Position numbers and translations under genes: made by a program. Shown here piece by piece: positions 16,773 to 24,100 of a stretch of 64,000 bases of DNA; positions within the stretch are counted from its first letter, which is position 1, and every line of letters begins with the position of its first letter. Under the pieces are notes generated by a model that searched no databases, was not told the origin of the DNA, and saw only the letters and a list, made by a program, of their open reading frames with translations. Origin of the DNA: Demequina sp. (GTDB lineage: Bacteria > Actinomycetota > Actinomycetes > Actinomycetales > Demequinaceae); assembly GCA_024707205.1 (NCBI GenBank), contig JANQAD010000001.1, positions 930,001 through 994,000 on the forward strand. The letters are read 5' to 3'.

Positions 16773-18089
16773 TCAATCCGTTTGCAACTCGCCGCCGAAG
16801 TCAGCCGTTACGTACCCAATCGGCGTATATGACATCTGGCAGGGATAGACATCTGTTTGGCTGCCAGACATGATTCCGACGGCGTGAAGCCGTCCGTCGG
16901 ACCGCGGCTGGTAGAACGGGCCCCCCGAGTCGCCCCTATAGGGGCATTCGTTGGTGTCTTCAGCGATCGTCAAGTTGGTGTACCAAACGCCGTCTTGTAG
17001 GACATCTTGATTCGTAGCGATGATCTTCGTGGGATTCAACTCGCCGTCGCCCCACGTCGGGTGCTGGGCCGTGGCAGCTCCTGCCGTGCGCAGCGTTGAG
17101 TTTGACCAGCCCGCATTAAGCACCGCGGGGATGTGGACTCGCTGCGGTGTATGCGAGTCAAAGGTACCGGTCCAAACCCATGATGCCGTGGCGTTGCCGT
17201 TGTCCATCCTCGCCATCAACCAGTCGCCATGCTTACCTGAGACCGTGCCGTTCGCGCCAGCCGAAACGTAAGTCACGGTCCCGATCGAGTAGTAGTGGCC
17301 ATCGGTCGTCCACCGACGTACATCATCGCTGTGGTGGTAGTTACTGTCCCGCGCGCAATGCGCCGCGGACACCATGTAGTAGTACGGAGCGCGATACCAC
17401 GCGAAGGCGCCGGTGCAACCAGACGCATTGTGTGGGTCGCCAGTGTCATCAAAAAAGGCCATGAACCCACCGCCATAGAACGGCGAGTCGTCGTGGTACC
17501 TGCTCGCCATGAGGTGGAACGCCGCTCCCTCTTCGATCACGACTGGCAGCGGGGGGTCCAATTCGCTTTTCGCGGCAGAGCTCGCGCCAGCTTGCTCGAG
17601 GACCTCTTGCACGTCGATCTCGCTGACTCGCGCGCCTGGCAACGTCTTGACCCTGAGCGTACCCGCGGCATAATCTGGACCGACGGACGAGAGCTTGCCC
17701 TCAAACTCTTTGGCGTGCCGAATGGCATCCTTTGCCCGATCGTAGTCAGCGATCGACGTCGGGACCTGTCGGATGATCACGCCGCCCATGACGCCATACT
17801 CGCGGAGCACCTTCGCGGCGTCCTCGACGTTGCGCGTCACGGTGTTGATGACGAATTTGCCGTCGTCGTAGTACGCATCGCCCCACTCCTCGGGAGCCTT
17901 GAGGAACAGGTCGAATTCCAGCGTGCTGGCGAGGACTTCGATATCGACCTTTGACGGGGTTCCGGTGAGATCGAGTTCGTCTGTGTAACTCGGCTTCGAA
18001 TCTCCGGGGTCGGGCGAGGCCGCGACTACCGTGACGACGGCAAACGCTCCGAACAAAGCGACCGTGAAGATCTTGGCGAAACGGATCAC
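16773..18089 (-). CDS. Secreted trypsin-like (S1) serine protease with propeptide
   Basis: A 438-aa exported protease. N-terminal signal peptide (residues ~1-24, KIFTVALFGAFAVVTVVAAS), a ~170-residue pro-region, then the protease domain. Catalytic triad blocks are VSAAHCARD (His, about residue 247), HGDWLMARM (Asp, about 290) and PYRGDSGGPF (Ser, about 392). Cysteines near GCTGAFAW/SAAHC and ECPYRGDSGG/YPCQM fit two disulfides. The domain layout resembles streptogrisin/alpha-lytic-type bacterial proteases. GTG at 18089 is taken as start. It lies inside the tRNA-Arg element and is preceded by two inverted repeats (18101-18138). Confidence 0.85.
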   Translation of the reverse strand: MIRFAKIFTVALFGAFAVVTVVAASPDPGDSKPSYTDELDLTGTPSKVDIEVLASTLEFDLFLKAPEEWGDAYYDDGKFVINTVTRNVEDAAKVLREYGVMGGVIIRQVPTSIADYDRAKDAIRHAKEFEGKLSSVGPDYAAGTLRVKTLPGARVSEIDVQEVLEQAGASSAAKSELDPPLPVVIEEGAAFHLMASRYHDDSPFYGGGFMAFFDDTGDPHNASGCTGAFAWYRAPYYYMVSAAHCARDSNYHHSDDVRRWTTDGHYYSIGTVTYVSAGANGTVSGKHGDWLMARMDNGNATASWVWTGTFDSHTPQRVHIPAVLNAGWSNSTLRTAGAATAQHPTWGDGELNPTKIIATNQDVLQDGVWYTNLTIAEDTNECPYRGDSGGPFYQPRSDGRLHAVGIMSGSQTDVYPCQMSYTPIGYVTADFGGELQTD

Positions 18090-18100
18090 CCTGCACCCCT

Positions 18101-18138
18101 GCTCTAGCCCCTAGAGCGCGTGTTCGCCGTTGAACACG
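18101..18138 (-). promoter_or_regulatory. Two inverted repeats upstream of the protease gene
   Basis: GCTCTAG-CCC-CTAGAGC (18101-18117) and CGTGTTC-N6-GAACACG (18119-18138) are both perfect with 7-bp arms. They lie 12-49 nt upstream of the protease GTG. This suggests an operator region, but no regulator gene remains in the element. Confidence 0.5.
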
Positions 18139-18543
18139 CCCTACCAACCTGGCTCCGGCCACTTGGTGCTCGTCAGTTTGGCCCGCCGAACCTTCGCCGT
18201 CAACCGATCGACGATGCTCATATGCAATGCCCGCGGTCGCGGCGTGACGGATGTCTCACGCCAATCTGCCCACGCCGGGGCTCGGTAATCAATCTCGTCA
18301 CTACCGGGCCGCCGCGACTGCCTCTGGACTGCTCAATGTCACTGTCGCCACGCTTGTCGTCCGCCTCAGCGCCTGAAGAATTGCGCCGGGGAACACGCAA
18401 CAGGCGGTCTCGCTGGAGCTGAAAGCTCACGGGCCGATGGAACTGGACGAACTCGGGAAGATACCGGACCTGGTCGATATCGCGATCTCAGATCGGCTCG
18501 CTGGAGCAGCGAAGCCCTAGCCAGCGATGCAAGCTGGAACTCT
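18139..18543. other. Non-coding end of the element, no gene seen
   Basis: No supported gene. A short coding-like plus-strand stretch at about 18388-18519 reads ELKAHGPMELDELGKIPDLV and then DIAISDRLAGAAKP before a stop. It has no credible start and may be the remnant tail of a lost gene. Confidence 0.35.
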
Positions 18544-18545
18544 AG

Positions 18546-18618
18546 CGCGCCCGGAGGGATTCGAACCCCCAACCTTCTGATCCGTAGTCAGATGCTCTAT
18601 CCGTTGAGCTACGGGCGC
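18546..18618 (-). tRNA. tRNA-Arg(ACG)
   Basis: A 73-nt cloverleaf on the minus strand. Acceptor stem GCGCCCG/CGGGCGC, anticodon loop CTACGGA giving anticodon ACG, T-arm with TTCGAAT. Its 3' half is the integration site of the neighbouring element; the intact gene is formed at the right end. Confidence 0.95.
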
Positions 18619-18675
18619 ATGTGGGAAAACCAGGTCACAACTATACCGGTTCGGCCGGGCTGCGCCGAACCGGTG

Positions 18676-18867
18676 TCAGATGCCGCCGTAGAAGCTCTTG
18701 AGGAGCTCGTAGACGACGATCGCCGGCCACACGATGGCCTTGGGGATCGCGAGGATGAACTCCCAGAACTGGTCCGCCGACGCGAAGTAGTAGATGGCCG
18801 CGCCGATGAAGCCGAGTCCATAGATGCTGCCGCCTGCGGCCGCGCCGCCATTTCCGGTCCTGTTCAT
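18676..18867 (-). CDS. Small membrane protein, 63 aa
   Basis: A hypothetical 63-aa protein. A Gly/Ala-rich N-terminus (MNRTGNGGAAAGGS) is followed by two closely spaced hydrophobic segments (IYGLGFIGAAIYYFASADQF and FILAIPKAIVWPAIVVYELL). Small actinobacterial proteins of this form are common and uncharacterised. The ATG at 18867 has TACGCT plus exactly 6 nt upstream (leaderless), which supports its being a real gene. It lies between tRNA-Arg and tRNA-Ser. Confidence 0.72.
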   Translation of the reverse strand: MNRTGNGGAAAGGSIYGLGFIGAAIYYFASADQFWEFILAIPKAIVWPAIVVYELLKSFYGGI

Positions 18868-18888
18868 GGCACCAGCGTAGAGAAAAAG

Positions 18889-18979
18889 CGGAGACGGTGG
18901 GATTTGAACCCACGGAGGGCTTTAACACCCTCACGGTCTTAGCAGGACCGCGCACTAGGCCTGACTATGCGACGTCTCC
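18889..18979 (-). tRNA. tRNA-Ser(GCT)
   Basis: A 91-nt tRNA with a long variable arm. Acceptor GGAGACG/CGTCTCC; anticodon stem CGGTC/GACCG with loop CTGCTAA, anticodon GCT; T-loop TTCAAAT. Confidence 0.95.
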
Positions 18980-19023
18980 AGGCCGGATAAGGATACCCGA
19001 CGCTGGGGGCGGGGATTCAAGCG

Positions 19024-19108
19024 CGGAGAGTGTGGGATTCGAACCCACGGTGGCTTGCGCCACAACGGTTTTCAAGACCGTCACCTTCGGCCGCTCGGTC
19101 AACTCTCC
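19024..19108 (-). tRNA. tRNA-Ser(TGA)
   Basis: An 85-nt tRNA with a long variable arm. Acceptor GGAGAGT/ACTCTCC; anticodon loop CTTGAAA, anticodon TGA; T-loop TTCGAAT. Confidence 0.95.
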
Positions 19109-19116
19109 TTGGTCGG

Positions 19117-19545
19117 CTAGCCGACTGGCCTATTGTGCCAGCCTGCGGGAAGACCTGGGCTCAGCACCCTGAGGTCGTACAGCTCGGCGGCGCGGGCGAG
19201 CTCGGGGTCGTAGGTGACGATCGTGTCGATGCTCGGGTGCGCAACCGCGGCGCCGAGGTGCAGCGCGGCGAAGGGGCGCAGGACGCTCGCGGCGTGGGTC
19301 GAGATCTGCACGTTGTCGTCGCTGAAGCGGACAACGGGGATGCGGGCCCGCACCTCCTCGACCACGACGTAGGCGTTGTCCTTCTCCTCGCGGGGATACA
19401 GGGCGGCGGCCTGGCGCAACTCGGTGAGGCTCAGCTGGCTGGTGGCGAGGTTCTCGAGATTGGGGATCGCCCACGACGTGAACTCCCCGTAAAAGCGGAC
19501 GCCCGGCAGGAAGCGGCACAGCGCTGATCCGTCCAGGTACATCAC
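19117..19545 (-). CDS. PIN-domain protein (putative ribonuclease)
   Basis: A 142-aa PIN-like protein. It starts YLDGSALCRFL (first acidic residue) and has a Ser/Glu block TSQLSLTELRQAA, LRPFAALHLGAAV and IDTIVTYDPELARAAELYDL, the layout of VapC-type toxins with conserved acidic residues. No antitoxin gene of the usual type is adjacent, so it may be solitary. The first codon GTG (19545) follows TACCCT by 7 nt; an ATG directly after it (19542) is an alternative start. It is followed closely by tRNA-Ser on the same strand. Confidence 0.72.
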   Translation of the reverse strand: MMYLDGSALCRFLPGVRFYGEFTSWAIPNLENLATSQLSLTELRQAAALYPREEKDNAYVVVEEVRARIPVVRFSDDNVQISTHAASVLRPFAALHLGAAVAHPSIDTIVTYDPELARAAELYDLRVLSPGLPAGWHNRPVG

Positions 19546-19574
19546 GGCGTTAAGGGTAACAAGCCGAACGCGAC

Positions 19575-19618
19575 GGCGGCGCGGGCCCCACCCCCGCCAG
19601 GGGAGGGTCCGCGCCGCC
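19575..19618 (-). terminator. Terminator after the conservon operon
   Basis: A 14-bp GC-rich stem: GGCGGCGCGGGCCC (19575-19588) pairs with GGGTCCGCGCCGCC (19605-19618) with one G-T pair and a 16-nt loop. It begins 11 nt after the cvnD stop codon. No U-tract. Confidence 0.7.
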
Positions 19619-19628
19619 GCAAGGAGAG

Positions 19629-20237
19629 TTAGTTCCCCTTGATGCGCTGCATTGCGAGCTGGACGACGGCGATCAGAGCCTGCTTCGTCGCGGCCTTCTC
19701 GCGGGCGTCGGTGTACATGAGGGGCACGTTCGGGCCGAGGCCAAGAGCCTCGCGAACGTCCTCAAGCTGGTGCTTGGCAACCCCGTCGAAGCAGTTCACG
19801 CCAACGACGAACGGGATGCCCCGCCCCTCGAAGTAGTCGACGGCGGGGAAGCACTGGTCAAGGCGCTCCGTGTCGACCAGCACCACAGCGCCGATGGCGC
19901 CGCGGACCAGGTCGTCCCACATGAACAGGAAGCGGTCCTGCCCGGGGGTTCCGAACAGGTACAGCCACAGGGAGCCGGGCAGAGCAATGCGGCCAAAGTC
20001 CATGGCCACCGTGGTGGTGGTCTTGCGATCGGTGACGCCGCCAGCGTCATCGACGCCGACGGAGTGCTCCGTCATGGCCGCTTCAGTGTTGAGCGGATCG
20101 ATGTCTGAGATCGATCCGATGAAGGTGGTCTTGCCGACGGCGAAACCACCCGCGATCACGATCTTGACGACCGTGGGGGCGACGTGGGACGGTGCCGGCG
20201 CCGTAGCGACGGGCGCGTCAGAGGGCTGCGATGCCAT
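19629..20237 (-). CDS. cvnD: Conservon GTPase-like ATP/GTP-binding protein (CvnD)
   Basis: Fourth member of the conservon: a ~202-aa small Ras-like G protein. P-loop GGFAVGKTTF (about residue 30), switch-type TTTVAMDFGRI, and FGTPGQDRFLFMWDDLVRG in place of the usual DxxG region, then VGVNCFD. In Streptomyces, CvnD works with CvnA-C at the membrane as a GPCR-like signalling complex. The ATG at 20237 is preferred because GGAG lies 10 nt upstream; the GTG at 20246 would sit on the SD itself. It overlaps cvnC by 20 bp. Confidence 0.93.
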   Translation of the reverse strand: MASQPSDAPVATAPAPSHVAPTVVKIVIAGGFAVGKTTFIGSISDIDPLNTEAAMTEHSVGVDDAGGVTDRKTTTTVAMDFGRIALPGSLWLYLFGTPGQDRFLFMWDDLVRGAIGAVVLVDTERLDQCFPAVDYFEGRGIPFVVGVNCFDGVAKHQLEDVREALGLGPNVPLMYTDAREKAATKQALIAVVQLAMQRIKGN

Positions 20238-20622
20238 CGAGGACACTCTCCAAGAGACTTAGTGAAAGGCCGCCGGACTCATCATGCGAGCTCGCATCCT
20301 GAGCGGTTCCGCCGGTGTGGATTCTCAAGTAATTTTCTTCAGCAAGGTCCGTCACCAGCACCCTGACCACGCCAAGCGGAAGGCGGGTGTGGGCCGAGAG
20401 CTCGGCGACGGATTGATATTGACCTGTAGCAAGCTGCAGGATCTTCTTCTTTTCGGGGGTCAGTCCCCTCAAAGTCTCTGGGCTGGAGGACGCTTCGACG
20501 AGCGCCTCCATAGGCAGGTCCGCACTCGCGGCACGCACTCGCCCACCCGTGACGGCGTACGGGCGCACCGCGTAGGTGTCGTCCGGTTCGTCCTCAGTCT
20601 GCGTGGCGTAGAGATCGGGCAT
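20218..20622 (-). CDS. cvnC: Conservon DUF742 protein (CvnC)
   Basis: A 134-aa DUF742 protein, the third conservon component. It has YAVRPYAVTGGR near the N-terminus and a winged-helix-like half (KKILQLATGQYQSVAELSAHTR, then GVVRVLVTDLAEENYL). The family is thought to bridge or regulate the CvnA/CvnD complex, but the mechanism is not settled. It lies 9 nt downstream of cvnB and overlaps cvnD, so it is part of one operon. Confidence 0.93.
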   Translation of the reverse strand: MPDLYATQTEDEPDDTYAVRPYAVTGGRVRAASADLPMEALVEASSSPETLRGLTPEKKKILQLATGQYQSVAELSAHTRLPLGVVRVLVTDLAEENYLRIHTGGTAQDASSHDESGGLSLSLLESVLDGIAAL

Positions 20623-20631
20623 CGTGCGTCC

Positions 20632-21072
20632 TTATGACCGCGTCTGTCCGTCGGTGGGCAGGTTCTGGCGCATCTCGCTGATCAGCTGCGGGGTGAGCGC
20701 GTTCTCGGTGCGCGACACGAGAAGGGTCATCTCGTAGCCCACGAGGCCAACGTCGCACGTGGAGTCCGCGGCAACCGCGAGCACCGAGCCGTTGGAGACG
20801 CTCATGAGGAACAGGAACAGCTCGTCCATCTCGATGATCGACTGGCGCACCTCGCCGGCGTTGAGCTGGCGGGCAGCCCCACGGGTGAGCGACGCCATGC
20901 CGGACACGACGGCGGCGAGCGTGTCGCCGCCCGTGCGGTCGAGGTTCTTCGACATCGCCATGAGGAGTCCGTCAGCGCTCACCACGAGCGTGTGACGAGT
21001 CCCAGGGACTGTCTGAACAAAGTTGTCGAGTAGCCATCCGAAATTGGTGGCCTCAGTGCTGAGCGTGGTCAC
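20632..21072 (-). CDS. cvnB: Conservon roadblock/LC7 protein (CvnB)
   Basis: A 146-aa roadblock/LC7-fold protein, likely partner of the CvnD G protein, comparable to MglB with MglA. Typical blocks: NFVQTVPGTRHTLVVSADGLLMAMS, TLAAVVSGMASLTRGAARQL and FLFLMSVSNGSVLAVAADS. The start has CAAGGAGAACC upstream. It follows cvnA by 36 nt. Confidence 0.94.
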   Translation of the reverse strand: MTTLSTEATNFGWLLDNFVQTVPGTRHTLVVSADGLLMAMSKNLDRTGGDTLAAVVSGMASLTRGAARQLNAGEVRQSIIEMDELFLFLMSVSNGSVLAVAADSTCDVGLVGYEMTLLVSRTENALTPQLISEMRQNLPTDGQTRS

Positions 21073-21108
21073 TGGTTCTCCTTGTGAGTGCTAGGTAGTG
21101 CCATTGTC

Positions 21109-24100
21109 CTATTCCTTACCCGCCGTGCTTTGCGAGCGCTGCTCGAACTCTGCCACGTCGTGCCGAGCTCGCTGGGTTCCGGAGTAGAAGCTTGAGAATC
21201 GATCCCGAACCTCGTCAGCGTCGCGCTCCTTGTGCGACAGCTGGACCTCGGATTCGATCGGCTTGACCTGGACGGCAGGGGCATCAGCCGCGCGCCGACG
21301 CTGCAGTCCGGCACGCGTCGTGTCCACCTTTGGCCGTTCGGCGGCGAGAGAGCTTAGTTCGGAGAAGACCGAGCTGGTCACCTCCGCCTGGCCCGCGTGT
21401 TCGGAGTCGAGCTCCGGCTGCAGGTCAACCACGGGCTGGTACTCGACCGCGACCTCCGGCTCGGCGGCCGCGAGCGCGCTGGCGCCGGCAGCCTCCCACC
21501 CGAACGGGTTGGCGAGCTCGTCCACGGAGAAGGCCTGCCCTGCCGTCGGCACCTCGAAGGTGTGCGGATCCGCCTGCGGCTCGGCCACGGGGGCCGGAGT
21601 CTGAGACGACCACAGCGCGAACGCTCCACCGGGAGAGACGGCCTCCGGAGCCTGGACGGCGGGGGCCTGGACCATCGCCGGGGAGTCATAGGACGGAACC
21701 ACGGGCGCAGGAGCGTCCTCATACGCGGGTGCGGGAGCCACGTACGCGGGCGCCGCTTCATACGCGGGAGCAGCCTCGTACGCTGGCGCTGCCTCGTATG
21801 CCGGGGCTGAGTCGTACGCGGGCGCCGCTTCATATGCGGGAGCGGCATCGTATGCCGGGGCCGTCGCGAACGCGGGCGCGGGAACGGATGGCTGCGGCGT
21901 CGGGGCGAACCCGGCCCCGCCGTCGGGCTCAATCGCCTCCACGGCAATCGCAGCTGCGGCTGCGGCCGCAGCGGCCTCAGCGGCCCGCTGCTCCTTCTTG
22001 GAGAGCTTCTTGGGCGCCTTCTCGCGCGGAGCGGGCGCCTCCTTGGCTGCCTTGCTCTTGCCGAACAGGCGGCCGAAGAAGCCAGACTTGGCGGCGGCTT
22101 CACCGGACGAGCCGGCGATCAGCTCATCCAGCGTCGGCTCGGCGACACCCTCGCCGGCGAGCGACGACGCGGGCTCGACCTGCGCCGCCTCCGAGGCCCA
22201 CGCCTGCTGGGGCTCCGGTGCCGGAGCGGAAGCAGGAAGCGAACCGTAGACGTCGGCGTACGAGAACGGTGCGGCGGCCGCGGCGGCTGCCACGACGGGG
22301 GCGGCGCCGATGCCTTCGTCGGCGGGGGAGTCAGAGGTGACGAACTCGGGCTCGGGCGTTGCCTCGGCGACGGGCTCTGCAGCTTCGAACGCGGCGGCGG
22401 GCTCCTCGGCAACGGGCTGCTCGGCGAGTTCCACCGACTCCGCCGCGTCGCTCACCGCGACCGGCTCGGCAACGGGGAAGTCCTCATCGTCCTCGAGCAA
22501 GGGCACGACCATGGGCATGGGAACGGCGGGCTCCGACTGATCGTCGTAGCCGAAGCCGGCCGTGCCGATCCTCGCAGGAGGCTCGTCTGCCGTGAGCGCG
22601 GGAGTCTCCACGGCGTCGGCGATCTCGGCAACCTCTGCCACCTCGGCAACCTCGGCAACCTCAGCCGCCGCGGCAGGAGCGGGCTCGAACTCGTCGTCCT
22701 CGAGCGCCGGGATGACCATCGGCTCCACCTGCTGCGCGGCTACAACGTCCTCCGGCGCCAGGCCGCCACGACGTGCGGCGTGGCCGAGCGACTCGGCCTC
22801 GGCGTCGAGCGGGGCGTCTTGTCCGGTGAGGTCGCGGCGCGAGCGGAAGCCGCGGAACATCTGCGCGCGCTCCTCCGGCGTCTGCGGAGTGATCTCGCTC
22901 GCGGGAATCGCGGGCTTGAACTCCTCACCAGGCGTCGCGGCGTCAAGCGCGCTCAGCTGAGCGGCGGTCGCGCGGGCGGGGAGGCCGATGACGTTCTTCG
23001 CCTCGTCCTCCGAGACCTCGACGGGTCCGGTGCGGCGGCGGCGCGTGGGCAGGCCCATGCCCGTGACACCGTCCGTGAGATCCGCGGAGTTGACGGCAAC
23101 GCCGACGGGCGCCGCACTCGCGTCGGCGGCGATGAGCTCATCGACGGAGGGCTGTGGCGACGGCTCGCGGGCCGCGAGCGGCGCCGCCTCGACCACGGAC
23201 GGCTGGTAGGCAGACTCCGCCGCCGCAGCCACAGCGGCAGGGGCCGGGGCCTCGAACTGCTCGTCCTCGGCGTTGTTCGTGACGAGCGCGGCCGGGGCGT
23301 GCATGGCCTCGTCGACCGTCGACTCCGTGTGGTGTGCCATGTCCGGCGCGACCGTGGAGTCGAACAGCGACGTGTTCATGACGACGCGCGCGGTCGTTCC
23401 CTGTCCCTCGGTGGACTCGATCGACACGCGAGCGCCGATGCGGCGGGCAATGCGGCCGACCACGAAGAGGCCGAGGCGCTGGGCGCCGAGGATCTCGGAC
23501 GCCGCCGTAGACGCGACGCGGCTGTTGGCCTCCGCGAGCTCGGATGCGGACATGCCGATTCCCGAGTCCTGCACCTCCACGACGTACTGGCCCTCGTGCT
23601 CGCTCGTGCGAACGACGACCGGGGTGCCGGGGTCGGAGAACACCGTTGCGTTCTCGAGCAGCTCCGCGAAGAGGTGGGCTGCGGTGAGAGCGGAGTGCCC
23701 GAGCATGGCGGGGTCGGCATCGAGTTCGAGCTGAACGCGCTCGTACAGCTCGATCTCCGAAGAAGCGGTGCGGATCACGTCGGACAGCGGCATCGAGCGG
23801 CGCAGGCGGCGGCCGGTGTCGATGCCGGCGAGCACGAGCAGCGACTCACTGTTACGGCGCATTCGCGTGGCCAGGTGGTCCAGCGCGAAGAGCTTCGTCA
23901 GCGTCTCAGGGTCATCCTGCGTGCGCTCCATGTCGTCGATGGACGCGAGTTGGCGGTTCAGCAGGACCTGGTCGCGGCGGGCCACGTTCACGAACATTTC
24001 CGAGATCGAGCCACGGAGGGCGGCCTGCTCGCCTGCGATGGACAGCGTTGCCGCGTTGACGCCGTTGAACGCCTCGGCGAGGCGGCCGATCTCGTCTCGA

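Larger units (their letters stand above)
15449..18579. mobile_element. Decayed integrative element in tRNA-Arg(ACG), about 3.1 kb
   Basis: The segment is bounded by direct repeats of the 3' end of tRNA-Arg: 15449-15483 (35 bp) and 18544-18579 (36 bp), identical except for one C. The right copy is part of the intact tRNA; the left copy is a displaced fragment, as expected after site-specific integration at a tRNA 3' end. Between them lie a tyrosine-recombinase pseudogene next to the left end, a 37-aa membrane ORF and a secreted S1-type protease. Parts of the cargo look less GC-rich than the surroundings. There are no replication, packaging or transfer genes. I see no gene in 15484-15749 or 18139-18543. 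Confidence 0.8.

Noticed and set aside
18120-18422. 100-codon plus-strand open frame in the element
   Set aside because: Composition is Arg/Pro/Ser-rich without motif, and it covers the inverted repeats and promoter region of the protease.
18388-18519. Possible small gene (MELDELGKIPDLV...) near the right end of the element
   Set aside because: It has no credible start signal, and the supported part is under 30 codons after the only ATG; kept only as a possible remnant.
19117-19545. Toxin-antitoxin module around the PIN gene
   Set aside because: No antitoxin-like ORF overlaps or lies next to it; the flanks are tRNA-Ser and the cvn terminator.
21715-21860. Regular short direct repeats that could suggest a CRISPR array
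   Set aside because: They are in-frame hexapeptide repeats (APAYEA type) of CvnA with no spacers of constant length.
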